A DNA stretch of 64,000 bases, from assembly GCA_028554795.2 (NCBI GenBank), contig CM068825.1, positions 154,735,553 through 154,799,552 of the forward strand. The letters are read 5' to 3'. The stretch's first letter is position 1; every line of letters begins with the position of its first letter. Made by a program: the position numbers and the translations under genes. The notes beneath the pieces are model-generated. The model was not told where the DNA came from, made no database searches, and saw only the letters and a program-made list of their open reading frames with translations. This DNA comes from Sinohyriopsis cumingii. Its lineage: Eukaryota > Mollusca > Bivalvia > Unionida > Unionidae. Below, in pieces: positions 10,796 through 24,000 of this stretch.

Positions 10796-11880
10796 AAGCA
10801 GACTTTACAGAAATTAAAGAATATTTTATGAAATGTGTGTAACGAATCGAGACACGCCTTAATGCTCACGAAGAAACCTAAGCAAAGAAATAAATGAGTT
10901 CAAATGTTTTATAGTATTACAAAATACACTTTGGTATACAAGATGAACTTAACTGTTGTGTGATGTGCCACAGGTTCAAACGTTTTACCCTTGAAGTTAC
11001 ATTCCTTGACCATATTATAATTAGCACATTGTTGCACCGACAGTGAAGTGTAGACTTAACGAGCTTTGTCAATATGTACACTTTGTAATAATAAAGTTTA
11101 ATGATCTTGGCCATTGCAAATTTTCAGTAATTTTCTGAAAAGGAAGAAAATATTGATCCAACTTCCCTTTCTTAATTAGTAGATACTAGCCAAATAGTTA
11201 TTGTAACATCAAAACAGGAACTTGTGGGTAAGTGGATATGCATTCCGCTTGCCATTTATAATTATTTTAATCTAAATTGCATTTATTCTTGTTTCATTTG
11301 CATTTATCTTTCATCTTTCTTTCTTTGCATATACTTTTGCCTCTCTTCCCTGTTTATCTTTACCCCCCCCCCTCCCGCCTTGTCCTTTTACTATTTCTGC
11401 TTACGGATTTGTATTTGCGTCTCCTCTGAAGATGAAGGTGTCTCAAATCTAATTCCATCTGGTTTTTAACTGCAATTCTTTTAGTTTCCCTTTTCAATCA
11501 GATACAGAGTTACTAATCAAACTCAAAGCAATATTAAGAAGTAAAACAATTCTCCACTAAAGAAATAGCCAAACTATACTTTATGTTTTACTTCGTTAAA
11601 GAAGCGTTGGGTCAGAAAGATAATATTGCCTGAAATCTCAGGCAACTCATCCTTTTCAGGGACTCTATCCTTCCTGGGCAGGATTTAAAATAACGTTCTC
11701 CACGTTAAATGACATTTTGAAAGATTATTGGTTTCACTAAAGATTTTTTACAAAAATATGTGGAACTAAAAAATCTGGGAAGAAGAAAAAGTGAATTTAA
11801 ATTTCTCTGATACATTAGAAATTCCTATCCTGGACGAGTGGAACCAATTTTTTTTCCTTCAGACTCTATGATCTTAAATT
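10796..11880. other. Gene A to gene B interval, no gene seen
   Basis: The first 150 bp resemble gene B intron 8 just after its minisatellite (26,505-26,690), so this is still gene A intron 8-like sequence. I searched for a Thr/Pro linker exon or a six-Cys CBM14 exon and found neither. A poly-C/T tract lies near 11,362-11,375, and a GA repeat follows at 11,885-11,920. Confidence 0.5.
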
Positions 11881-11884
11881 AAAT

Positions 11885-11921
<37 letters not shown>

Positions 11922-12180
11922 CAAATATGCCGGGTACATATATGCCACGAAATGGATGAAGAATTTAGATACTCTGTCATAGGTCGATGTAAAACTGTTA
12001 TTAAATAATGGCTTAGGAAAGACAATGACATTTCCTCAAAATATCAATTGTTTGATGCATTCTGAGATCCTGTTAAACTTTCGTTAACCCTTTAAATAGA
12101 ATTGTTAATATCGAATACATTTTACATTGAAGCGTTAGTAGCAGCAGCATCAATAGCAGTCATGACATTTATTGGGTCGA
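11885..12180 (+). other. Gene B first-intron sequence (matches gene C intron 1)
   Basis: After a GA microsatellite, ATGGATGAAGAATTTAGATA and following text match gene C intron 1 at about 52,320-52,670. This anchors gene B's first intron here, so its signal-peptide exon should lie upstream. No ATG-hydrophobic-GTAAGT exon like 52,035-52,104 was recognised at the expected spot. Confidence 0.6.
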
Positions 12181-13885
12181 AACATGTGAAGAAGTGTTAA
12201 ATGCAGGATAAATAATCTCGGATTTATTGATCACATCTATGGAAATATTGTCTAAAACTTCCTGAATGAAATTTATAGAATGAATTTGAATCATTTATTA
12301 AAGGTCAGAGTCATATTGAAAATCACCATAATCATGTTACTGTCTTTGCCAACCATCGTGGTGGCGTTTTGACATCATTTGTTTATGATGCCTGTGTCAC
12401 GTGTAATTGATTGCATAAGTTTAAGTATCTTGTATAAACAGACATCGGTATTGTGGCATATCGTGAATTTTAAACATCGATCAGTCTAATTGAAATCAGA
12501 AATACATGGTCATCATACTACACACCTGTAAAATAACTTGAACAAAATATAAATAAACGGCTGATATTTAGTATGAAAATTACTGTAATGAATTTTGATG
12601 CATTAAATAAAGTTGTTAATCTCGTCAAACCAATCCTGCCGAACCCATATGTACTTGTAAATTTGGGAAATAAAAGCTCTTTTTACATGTAGGCGAGAAG
12701 ATGTCTGGAACACACACATTGCGTCAGCATTTAATTACAAAATGTCGGTGTAATTTGCCTGATTTCGGGGTTAGCAACTTCGCATAATGTTTAATACGCT
12801 ATACAACAACAAAAGTTTGAATTACTGTTACGATGTCAAATCTGTTTTATGTTAGATTTCTAGAGCATGTGCCTACTGTCATTATCTGAATCCTTATGAA
12901 CGTTTCGCTTTCTTTATCTCGAATTTACAATTTTGATTTCACGTGAACGTATGTCTATAGGTGAAAGAGGAGAGACAGCCACACGTATGTGTTTGTTTGG
13001 GGTGGGGGTGGCATACCGCACACCGGCTTATAACGCGCACACAACTAAGAACATCTCAACCTAAATCGTCCTGTGCATAATTTGCAGGTAGATCAATGCG
13101 TACGATGTTAGCCTTTGGACGGACATTATACAGGCGATATGACAAAGTGATAACTTCAGAAGTATACATGTATTGCAGCAGTACAATGAGGATACAAAAC
13201 AAACAGCAGATAAGTTGAACAGAGCACTTGCTGAAAGGTCCCTTTTTGGAAAATAATGTTTTCTACGAAAAATGAAAACGAAGCCTCTAACTAAAACCGA
13301 AAGTTTCTCTAATTGGTACACTTTATTTTGCTACTTTATCGCAGTCGTCTGTGTTTTTTTCTCTTCAAAATTTGTATAATGTTTTCGTTTACCCACCGTG
13401 ACACTTATTCGTGGTCGCACCCTCTCTGTTGCTATAAATGTGTGAGTAATTAAATCATTATTATATCAGTCTCTCAATCAGATATTTTATCAAGACCTAT
13501 ACGATATCGCGATCGAGGATCATGTAAATTTATTGTTATAAATCCGTGTGGAGTAGATTGTGCTTTTGAAAAAAAAGTTTCTAAATTTAATTATGTTCAT
13601 ATATCCTGAACACCAAGTCTGATGAATATTTTGCAGAATATGTGTATCGACTCCGTTATACACAACTAAAAGATTGCAGTTATCTCTCATCACTTTTGGT
13701 ATTTGTGTATATCGCTAAGTAACGTATATATCATCGGTGATTTCATGCCTGACTCGAGAAAATATTCTAGCTGGATTTGATTGTTTGTCCATCATTACAT
13801 CATCGTAATCTACAAGAGTAATTAATAAATCCATCAAGGTCATCTACAGACGGGGCTTCATCGATATCGGTGATAAAATCAGTAA
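12181..13885. other. Gene B intron 1, unassigned insertion
   Basis: Absent from gene C, where the equivalent intron is about 1 kb. I see no coding region here. It contains a short G-rich tract (about 12,995-13,015). It may belong to the same insertion that brought the virus-like element next to it. Confidence 0.4.
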
Positions 13886-13969
13886 TAATAATATTGTGTG
13901 AAATGTACAAATAAATATAAATTTATTTCATCTCGTATGAAAACAGGTGGTTATTAGGAAAATTACCAG

Positions 13970-14150
13970 AAACTCCAACGGACTAAATATCCAGGACAAA
14001 ATCATCTTCCAGGATATAATGATTGTGGTCCTGGAACTCGATTTGATATCCGACTTGACGAGCGAGACCTGGAGAATATCCAATAAATGCAATTGACCAA
14101 GCATGCCACGTTCATGATGTAGCTTATAAAAATATAGATTTATAACAACG
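13970..14150 (+). pseudogene. PLA2-like domain fragment of element D1
   Basis: Short reading segments show GYNDCGPGTR, then about 25 codons on, in a shifted frame, CHVHDVAY. A Gly-rich calcium loop followed by a His-Asp pair is the hallmark of the parvovirus-type phospholipase A2 fold, also known from Polinton-like elements. Frameshift and stop between the two motifs. Assignment rests on motifs only. Confidence 0.45.
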
Positions 14151-14439
14151 ACATATTGCAGATGTCAAGTTGATTCGTAAGTTAAATTTCATAAAAAGAT
14201 AAATCTTTCAGAGAATCATTATCTAATTGGTTGGTAAGATCTGCGATGAAAGGTAAACAACGAATTATTATAAAATAATGGAATCGATTAATTATACCCC
14301 AGTATTGGGCGGGTAGAGCAGCGATTAGTAAACTCGCTGATGCAGCAAATGTTACACGTTATGTTGCTGCAAATTGGTTAGCACGACAGGCAATATAGCC
14401 CCAGTATCTACCACCACCTAAATTTTTTAGCATGCACAT

Positions 14440-15160
14440 TGTGATGTCAGCACTCCTAATGAAGTTCATCAAGCAGATATTTTATTTTTACTACATGATA
14501 CTATCAAAATTGATAGACGTCAATCACGTACATACAAATACATGTTAACTGTTGTTGACGTTGCAAGAAATAGGTATAAGGAAGTAGAAACAGCTTCAAC
14601 TAAAACAGCAGCTGAAGTTGTATCTGATTTTGAACGAATTTATCAACGAGGACCCTGGTGATGGCCAGAGTTACTTCCGGTTGATCCTGGCAAGGAATTA
14701 CTTGGTGCACTATCATTTCTGATGCAAAACATAATGTCCAAATCAGACGATACAATTAATCGTGATCAGGCAATTGTTGAACGATATAATCGAACACTTG
14801 CTGAGCGGTTATTTGTATATCAATATGCAAAGGACATAGTTCGGAAAGATATGAGATCTCGCGAATGGGGTGAAAGATTACCAAGTGTGATAGCTGCATT
14901 AAGTAATGAAATTACTAGTGTCATTTCTATGAAACCCGTTAATCCGATTACAAAGAAACATATACCAATACAACGACATAACTTTTCAAAACAACCAGTA
15001 TTGGGTAATGTTACTGGAAGATATTGACATGAGCCCGGTGAACTTGAAGATGGTAAAATAAGAGCGCCTGATGCTATTTGGAGTGTGATGACACATACAA
15101 GTTCTAGCGTGATAAGAATCTACTGGTAGACCTGCAATCTACAGGCTAGATTCAACAGCT
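14440..15160 (+). pseudogene. Retroviral-type integrase fragment, element D1
   Basis: Shows TVVDVA, then RDQAIVERYNRTLAERLF, the Asp- and Glu-containing core typical of rve integrases of the Maverick/Polinton type. An in-frame stop near 14,661 and another near 15,026 break it; the longest open piece is 14,722-15,027. Integrase joins element DNA to the host chromosome. Confidence 0.65.
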
Positions 15161-15214
15161 CCTCAGCGTAGATTTGTACGTGGACAATTACAAGTAATTT
15201 CTGAAGACACACAA

Positions 15215-15418
15215 TTACCACCGCATTAACCTTTGTAAACTAGCACCTCGACGTCGATTACATTCAGGAGAGGTCAGCATCACATTTTCTCGTGTGTGAC
15301 CAAGACTGCTATTAATTCTGTCTACGGTAAATTGTATTGGATTATTATTTGAATACTGCCACAACATTACTGTGTTACAGCTTGCACAATGATTATTTTG
15401 ATGTTGTTTCAGCGTCAT
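15215..15418 (-). pseudogene. HNH-type zinc motif protein fragment, element D1
   Basis: 67-codon segment with CASC, TVDRINSSLGH, N and SPECNRRRG in order. Two Cys pairs around a D-x-I/GH-x-x-x-N core suggest an HNH/endonuclease VII-like fold. Adjacent to the helicase segment in the same strand, as in copy D2. Function inferred from motifs. Confidence 0.5.
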
Positions 15419-15454
15419 TATAAATTCAACATCGAGATTATAGTCGCGCTGATT

Positions 15455-15800
15455 TTATTTTGTCAACTGTTTATAACTAATATTTGTTCTTACTATATCA
15501 TCGTTATTTTCCTGAATTTGATTATTAGTTTTTGTGAAGTCTATGATTACTCTCCGCAATTGAGATATTCTCCTGACTCGAGATACTGCGAGATAAACTA
15601 ATTTTGACCATTCGATACGACCATCGACGATCCACACATTTGTATCAGAGATGGTTAATCCTTCCGATGAATGAATTGTTATTGCGTATCCTACCATCCA
15701 TGAAGTTTTGTCCATAATTAACGCGCTCTCAACAACGCTGACAGGAACTCAAATAATATCATTTAACACAAGATTTTGTTTCTCTGACAATCCTGCTATA
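15455..15800 (-). pseudogene. SF1-type helicase C-terminal fragment, element D1
   Basis: Contains AITIHSSEGLTISDT and VYLAVSRVRR, which match helicase motifs V and VI of superfamily 1 (Pif1/RecD-like). The Walker motifs are absent in this truncated copy but are present, degraded, in D2. Confidence 0.55.
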
Positions 15801-16075
15801 TCAGCTTAAATATTTTGTCGTCACGTGTCTGCTGATCGATAACACAATGGTACGGGTAGATTTTAAAATGTTTCTTTATGTAAAATAAATAATTGTTGTT
15901 GAAGTGTATCACAATCATCTTTCTAATTGCCACTATCAACTCATTTGGTCTCCATAAATTCCTTAGCTTTCAAAGAGATAGTAACGCGATTGTCATCGGT
16001 TTTCAATAGCTATGCCAATATACTCCATGTTAGATACCTAATGTGGTCATAAATCATTTCCACTTTAAAAGATGG

Positions 16076-16119
<44 letters not shown>

Positions 16120-16131
16120 TTATTATTACAG

Positions 16132-16315
16132 CATACAACAGAGTATGTTACTACTCGAACTGGGCCCAGTATCGCCCAGGGCAAGGAAAATTCATGCCAG
16201 AGGACGTAGACCCCAGTCTTTGTTCTCACATTATTTACGCTTTCGCCAAGCTGAATAGCAGTCAGTTGCAGGCTTTTGAATGGAACGACGAAACGACTAG
16301 CTGGATGAAGGGCAT
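16132..16315 (+). CDS. Gene B exon 2, GH18 N-terminus
   Basis: Acceptor TTACAG after a TTTA repeat; donor AT|GTAAGT. Encodes [20 protein letters not shown], the first barrel strand, and [16 protein letters not shown], the second. The two Cys form a conserved disulfide in the family. 184 nt, enters in phase 1 and leaves in phase 2. Confidence 0.9.
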
Positions 16316-17074
16316 GTAAGTAATTCTTTTATGCTACGAAACAATGGTGGTACTATAGATCACAAAGGAAAAGTCAATATACAACGTAACGAAGGTGATC
16401 TTATTAAATATATGGGGATGTCCACTCTGTATGTCTAAACGAGGTATTGAAACAACCACCCATGGTCTGTAACTGAACAGACAGAACTCATACAGAATAT
16501 CGATTGCGTGTCCAGTTGTACTCGAATCACCGACCGCAAACAGGGCCGTAATTAGTTTTAAAGATGAACGTTGTCTAGTCAGCATGCATTTGCCCGAGAC
16601 TACTACGTTTAACAGCTCATCAACATGAGTCATTTACAACTATCACCTATGGTTTAATATGCGTCAGCAGGCACGTGATTTGCGTCCTTACAGGCAATAT
16701 TGCCTGTATAAACGTCATTTACGTACTGACGCACATTATTTAAGCCAGCCAACATGTTGATAGTCCGTTGACTTTAGGAATAGAATGAACAATCACAAAA
16801 ATCATGTCAGAAACAAGGTCAACACAAAACTCGCCAGCCATTTTAACTCACTGAGAAACTTTACTGTGCTTTCAGTCAAATCATTGATGGACTGACAGCA
16901 AATGTGATCATAAGGACAAATGTGGCTACTACCGATGGGAAAATATGGCGACTTTGACTGAAACAGAAGAAAGAAAAGAAAAACACAACACCTCAAATCC
17001 AAAACTGCTCTGTTTAACTGATCGTGCATCAATTTCTTTCATATCAGTTTCTTGTTTGTCCTCTAGAGATACTA

Positions 17075-17113
<39 letters not shown>

Positions 17114-17849
17114 TATTATTATTATAAGTAGTAGCAAGTAGTGGCAGTAGGTGTTTCCACCACCGTTTCTGGCAATGTAAATTCATTAATATCCTTCCTT
17201 CTCGGATGTAAAGCATGATACGACGAAGCTCTATATGGTGCCATAAGATACAATATAATTAACTAGGTCATAGCAAATAGTACAGCAATGTCAGCTCCTA
17301 ATTGTTTTCTCAGTCTGGCATTCAGTATGGCGCTAATGTTCTGATACCTGCATCCGAATTCATTCGTCTTTTTCATCTGTATCAGATCCCCGTCATAGGT
17401 ATTGTAATTAAATGCTGTTATTTTGTTCTTTGTCTTTAATGTGGAATTCGTCATTACGGATAATAGTATTGACTATTACAAAATGCTAACATTTATTGTT
17501 CCAAACGTGTAAACTGTTGTGTTCACTTGTGTGTCTGTGTGATAAATAACGCAACGTGGTTTTACCGTCGCCCTCACATCACGAGTAAAAATAAATGGTG
17601 CCTTAAAATGTGACTTTCCATATCTGTAATGATAAGGCTTCCTTATTCTCTGTCGGTGATGCCCATTAAATATCAAAGCGATTTTGTTTCCCAATGACAT
17701 ACCACGTGAGATTAACAAGCGATTGCCTTAAGCCATTGTCTAATATCTCCGTTAACGAAGAAGTAATTTATGCAGTGCACATATATCTCAAGCCATTCAG
17801 CGTTTTTGCATATTCTTTTAATTAAATGACTAATATTGAATATGTAGCA

Positions 17850-17880
<31 letters not shown>

Positions 17881-19113
17881 TGTATGTATGTGTGTGTGTG
17901 TGTGTGTGCATGTATGCATGTATGTATGTATGTATGCATAAAAACCAATACATATTCTATACTACTTCTTCAGGTTTGATAGATTCAATGCCGTTAAGTC
18001 CAAAAATCCCTCCATCAAAACTTTGCTGGCTGTTGGTGGCTGGAACATGGGTTCCGAACCGTTTACAAGTATGGTGTCCACGGCCGCTTCACGTCGAGAA
18101 TTTGCAGTAACTTCGGCGAAATTTCTCAGGGACCGGAATTTCGATGGTCTTGACCTTGACTGGGAGTATCCGGCAAACAGAGGAAGTCCACCGGTGGATA
18201 AGCAACGTTTTACGGAACTTGTTAAGGTTATCTATGAAATATGCACATCTGGGGAAATTTCAAAGTGGGGAAGAAATTCTTGGATTCATTCTGCTCTTGT
18301 GTCGTATTTGAAAATTAATACATATAATTTAAATCCTTGATTTTACTAACAATACCAACAAAGATTTCTTTTTAAAATCCATTTTGCCCGCATATTTGGC
18401 AAACTTATATGCAAAGGGTCAGCCATAACGTTGTCTGTACAATGCAATGATATGATGGCTTCAGAACAAATTTTAATAATCTTTATTATTGAGATGAATA
18501 TCTATTTATACAGGATTTAATATGGTGTTTGTATTTGCCAACCAAAGCAAAGCATTACCTTCCTATAAAACAGCAACATTGCTCTCAGACTCAAAGGTCT
18601 GTGCCCAAAAAAGCATATTGCAGGGACTGCCTGTGTACAATTTCTATTGCAGGGACTCCCTGTGTACAGTTTCTATTGCAGGGACTCCCTGTGTACTATT
18701 TCTGCTCATTGCCGTCAACTTACACGATAAAGCACACAATAGATCACGTATTCATCAGTTATTTTTATTCAGCTTAGGCACTTGAAAATTAATGTAATTA
18801 GTCGAGGTCTCTGAGCCATTTGTTTCTCTAGAAAGCTATATTCTGAACAGGTACTCGGCCAGGATCGCCTAGAGTTGGGAATGTCTGTAGTAGCCGCAGT
18901 TCTCTCAAGCTAAATTTGTAATAATATTATTTTTAGGCTAATACTTTCCAGATGTAGTCCCAAAAGTAAAATTACAATTGATTGTCATCCTGCTGGTCCA
19001 GTTATTATAACTTTAGTATTATCATAAATTATAATATCATGTTGTCCAAACATGCAAACTAGTCACTGAGTACACAACGACTTATAATGGCTCAGTTTAC
19101 TGTAAATAAGCAA

Positions 19114-19164
<51 letters not shown>

Positions 19165-21036
19165 ATCGGAAAAAATGAGGTTATTTTCAGACTGATTGAT
19201 CTTTAAAAATACAGTAAGATGCATAAAACATGTTGTTGCATTTCTTGATCTAATGATAGGTGCTAGACTAAATATTGTACGAGTCTGACTTGGAATCCCG
19301 TCTCGAACAGTATGCATTGCCTTTGAATCGGTTCTGAGGTTTACTGGTACCGATGAAAGAAGTGAATGTAGATATCTCAGTTATCTGCTTTACAGCTATA
19401 TGAATGTAAATAAAGTTTACATACACATATATGATTTCCATCTACCTGGACTGACATTTATTTTGCATCATCTGCAATGTCTAATGCAGATGAGCTCCGC
19501 AAATGAACTTGAAATAGTACATAGTACACCTATTGTACCGGTTTATATAATGAACCACCCGGTGTTCACAGTGTAGACGTTGCTATTTTCTGAAAAGTAG
19601 AAGTATCCCTCCCTAAAAAAAATCTATTTTAAGAAAAATCGGTTTGCTGATTTCATAATTTACCTCTTAAGTTCATTGCGTGAAAAGAGTCATGCAGAGC
19701 AAACAATCTTCTGAAAGTTGCTCATTACAAGGTAATGTGAAATACCCTTCAACCAAAATCACCCCCTATCATTAAGGTACCAAAATAAGGACAAGGGATG
19801 TTAGTTCTGTTTTCTTTTATTTTACCTTAATATATTCACGTTTATTTTGTTCATGCAATGAAGTACCAGATAATATGTTTTCTTTAATTTGCATGCCTTG
19901 CGCAAACGGGAACAATTCTGGAATGAATCTTTGATAAGGTACTTAACCTTGATTGAATCATTTGCCCCATCTCTGAAAAGGTAACATAATTTTTTGGGTG
20001 ATCAAGTAATTACGTGACATAAGTATGGTACAGATCGATATGGGATATACAATGATTGGTTTAGATACAAAAATGTAAAACATTACCATATGGAATTATT
20101 GTCATTAGCGTTTTGTGGTCAATATTGTCAAGAAACTCAAGCTATACATATATATTGCCACGTTCAGTAGACTTCCGTCATGTCTAGAGAAGAATAGGAC
20201 ACTATGTGTTGGGAATTTGGATATGTTCAGGTCTTGAACGGCTTCGGTTCGGGGCTGAGGAATATTTCTGATTCTCTATGGGTAAGCGTTTTTTCTGATT
20301 CTGTGTGTGTAACAATTCTTCTATCTGCCAAAACTTTGGCAATATAAACAATTCTGTAACGACAGTTTCCGTTTCCGTTTCCTAATAATGTAATATTTTT
20401 TTTATAGGAATTGAAAAGAGTATTTGATGAAGATGCCCGTCAGACTGGAAAACAGCCTCTTCTTCTGACAGCAGCTGTTGCTGCAGGGAAAGCTGTAATA
20501 GATACAGCATACGACGTGCCTACTATATGTGGGTGAGTAATGACAGACCTACGGCTCCGCCTTGGTGTAACACCTGTACTAGGCATATAGTGTAGACATA
20601 CAAATACAATCAACTTACATACATGCATACATAAATACATACATACATACATACATACATACATACATACATACATACATACATACGTACATACATACAT
20701 ACATATAATTCAGGGATGGACTAATTTCACGTTTGATTTAGTACATAGAAGACTGAGTTTAACAAAGATGGTTTCTGTTAGGAAGAGGTTTTTATTCAGA
20801 CTTGGTACTAATTATGTATACATACGCAGAGGATGTAGAACGAAAGTGTCATTATATATAATATCGGTGAATAGAAATTGATAATATTAACAGACATTTT
20901 GTATGGATTATAGATAAGAAACGTTATTGTATGGTCTGTTATAAGACGTATATAATATATTTGACTCGACAAGTACTAGACGTCACACTTTTTGAAATAA
21001 CAAGACATGATTAAAATTTCACCACTTCAAGGCATT

Positions 21037-21091
<55 letters not shown>

Positions 21092-24000
21092 GCACACAGA
21101 CACAAACAAAATGTGTATTGTAGTCTTTTCGTTTCAGATATTTAGACTTTATAAGTGTCATGACCTATGACCTACACGGAAGCTGGGAGGATCGTACAGG
21201 ACATAATAGCCCGCTGTTTGCTCATGCCGGGGAAACCGGGGATAGGCTCTACCTTAACCTTGTGAGTCAGGATTCTATCTATCAAGCATGAAAAGTTTTA
21301 AGGCAGACAGTCGTTTAACAGTAATAGCTTTATAAACAGTTTAAAGGCTCCCGTATATTCAATTGTCTGTTGGGTTTATAAAGAAAGAAATTTTAAACAA
21401 ACAGCTCAGGAGACCGAGGCAAAGAAGAAGTTATTTGTTAATCTTTTTAAAGCAGGAATATTGATTTTATGTTCAACAAATGTGGGATAACACTAAGTTG
21501 GGATATTTGTTTTGTTGTCAGATTTGTGCCGAACGGATTTCAAATGTATAAGAAAATTCGTATATCGATAAACACCAGTGTACAGATCAGACTACCTTTC
21601 AAAGAGAAATTGTAAATGAAGCCTAACTTTAGTCACATGCATGCGTCCTTGGTAAATATGATAAATAACGCAACGTGGTTTTGCCGTCGCTCCCACATCG
21701 CGAGTAAAAATAAATGATGTATATTTGTCCTTAATTTTTTAGCGTGCTACAAGCTCGGATTGATGCTAAATACTTTCGTACTGGGTCAAACATTGGCAGA
21801 TGTTTATATCTCTATTATAATACCTTAGTACAATGCTTGTATAAATTTTGACCGAATATTTTGAAGAGGCCAAAAGCTTATTAATTAATGTTCTGCTGAA
21901 CAATATGTTTTCTTTACAATTGTAAGTGTCGGGAAATGTTTTGCATATTAAGGGACAGAACGGATTAGTCAAGAATTTTTTACTTTTGAAATTAACTTGT
22001 ATGATAGCATAGATTCAATTAAAATAGCTGCATGATACCTGTAATTGAACGGGTTAGTGCTGTATCCTTTATAAGTGTATTAAACATTACATTCCTAGTG
22101 ACTCGTGATAGCAGTGCGCAGTTCCCCAGTGCAAATCCTATACATTCAATTGCCATAATAATGAATCAATGCACATGGAACCTCATAAAAAATTCCGAAT
22201 GCAATGTAGACTGAAATCACATGACCTCGTAATAATGCCAGCGTGTCAGTACATAATCCTTGGTATAAATAATCATGAAACACTTGTATTATGTACCAGT
22301 CTGCGATTACCGCCTTCTTAGGCTAATGTGTAATTTTTTAATATTGATTTTAGAAACAATTTCGCCGAAATGACCGACATGCCTTCTGAAATTAGTATAA
22401 TCTGCACTTTGATGCACACCATATTGCTTCTTATCTGATTTGCTGTTGATTTCTGCGAAAACGATAGTATCAAATTTATCAACTGTTTTGGACTGTTTCG
22501 AACAACAAATTTATTATTAACTTTTCCACTATAATTACTTTTAGACGGTATGCAACCATTTGGAGTATAAGAAAATGAAAATGACCTTAGTTAAAAAGAA
22601 ATCTTTTTTTTAAAATAAATTTGCTTTGTGGTAAATTTTAACTTTGTCGAATTCTCAATCAAGAAAAGCTAGTCATTTTATAGTCAAATTTGCTCAATAC
22701 GGGAAACATACTTTTCTGACTATAATCTTCTCTTTCAAAAGACTGAATAATTTAACCCCAAGCCCCTCCTCTTACATTCAACACGATATATAATTGCTTT
22801 GTTTGCGTTTCAGGCTTGGGCATCAAATTATTGGCACCAGACCGGTTGCCCAAAGCACAAGTTGAATATCGGACTGGGCCTGTATGGCCGATCTTTTACA
22901 CTATCGATCCCTTCTGAGAGTGACGTAATGGCCTCTGCTAGAGGGGCGGGAGTAGCGGGAGAGTTCACCAGGGAAGTTGGATTCCTGTCATACTATGAGG
23001 TTGGATTTGGTATAGCTTTCCCATAAATTTGTGTCACTATTCTTCAGACATATTCCTTCAAAAATGTGTCAATCATCTTTTCGGTCAGATGACTATATTG
23101 TCAGTCTTTCTAATAGATATGTTTTAACATGTCAGTCATTTCGATAGATATGTTGAAACACGTTATTAGTCTGTTGCATATAAAAATTGTATTCCTGGTA
23201 TACACTTTGAGACATGTATGTATAAAATGCATCATGTCTTTTGTAAATTGGTCAAAATTGAATGAAATCAGTTTTTATTGTTTAAACAATCATGTAAAAG
23301 GATAATCCAAGGAAGGGTGACACATGTCAAGTAAGATAAATATATCAGAATTAAGCGTCATCTGGAAAATATCTTTTTGTCTCATACATTTTGAAAAATG
23401 TTGACTATCCTTAACGAAAACTTGAAATGTCTGTCTGTCCGTTTGAAGATTAATTTGTTCATGATTCTTCTAATTATTGTTGATTTTAATGCTGATCAAA
23501 TTATTTAAAACAAAAAACTGAAATCAAAATTTTGTTTTCAATCATTTCCTGGCCATGGAATCCTTTCTGTATTTAGTTCAATACAAAACTATATTACTAG
23601 ACAATATACGTTTATATTGAAAGTTTTACTACTAAAGCAAAGTAGATATTCAACTCTACTTCAGCAATATGCTTAATATTGTTCACTTTCATTATCGCCA
23701 TTAACACTTATATCACCATTTGATGCATAGTGAAATTGCTTCATAATGCTTGCTTTGCTTATATGATGCTTTGATTTCTTCTTCTGGTCTTCTGTTTCTG
23801 CTTCAGTCATCCTTTTACTTCCTATTTTTGTTAATCATTTTTCATTTTCTATCATTTTCTTTTCTTTCTTCTCCTCGTTTGCTCCTTCACCATCATTCAT
23901 TATCTTCTTTACAAGCTCCACATTCCTCCTTTTTCTTCCTCTTCAATTTTTTCGTTCACATTTTCGCATCTCCTAATTTGAAATTTCTTCCTTCGCATCC

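Larger units (their letters stand above)
13890..15970. mobile_element. Virus-like integrating element relic, copy D1
   Basis: Broken element inside gene B intron 1. Plus strand: a PLA2-like segment, then a retroviral-type integrase. Minus strand, converging: an HNH-type zinc motif and the C-terminal half of an SF1-type helicase. The combination of rve integrase and PLA2-like domain resembles Polinton/adintovirus-type elements. Copy D2 at 31.2-34.0 kb is inverted relative to this one. The right edge, near 15,970, abuts sequence matching gene C intron 1 at about 52,985. The helicase N-terminus is missing here. Stops and frameshifts make it inactive. Confidence 0.65.

Noticed and set aside
10270..10831. 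Long open frames on both strands (152-168 codons)
   Set aside because: They are readings of a 63-bp tandem repeat; the period is a multiple of three, so frames stay open automatically.
16945..17127. Open frame with a Leu run
   Set aside because: The run is a TTA microsatellite in gene B intron 2.
17712..18110. Open frames over ATGT repeats
   Set aside because: Microsatellite translation; only 17,974 onward is a real exon, in a different frame.
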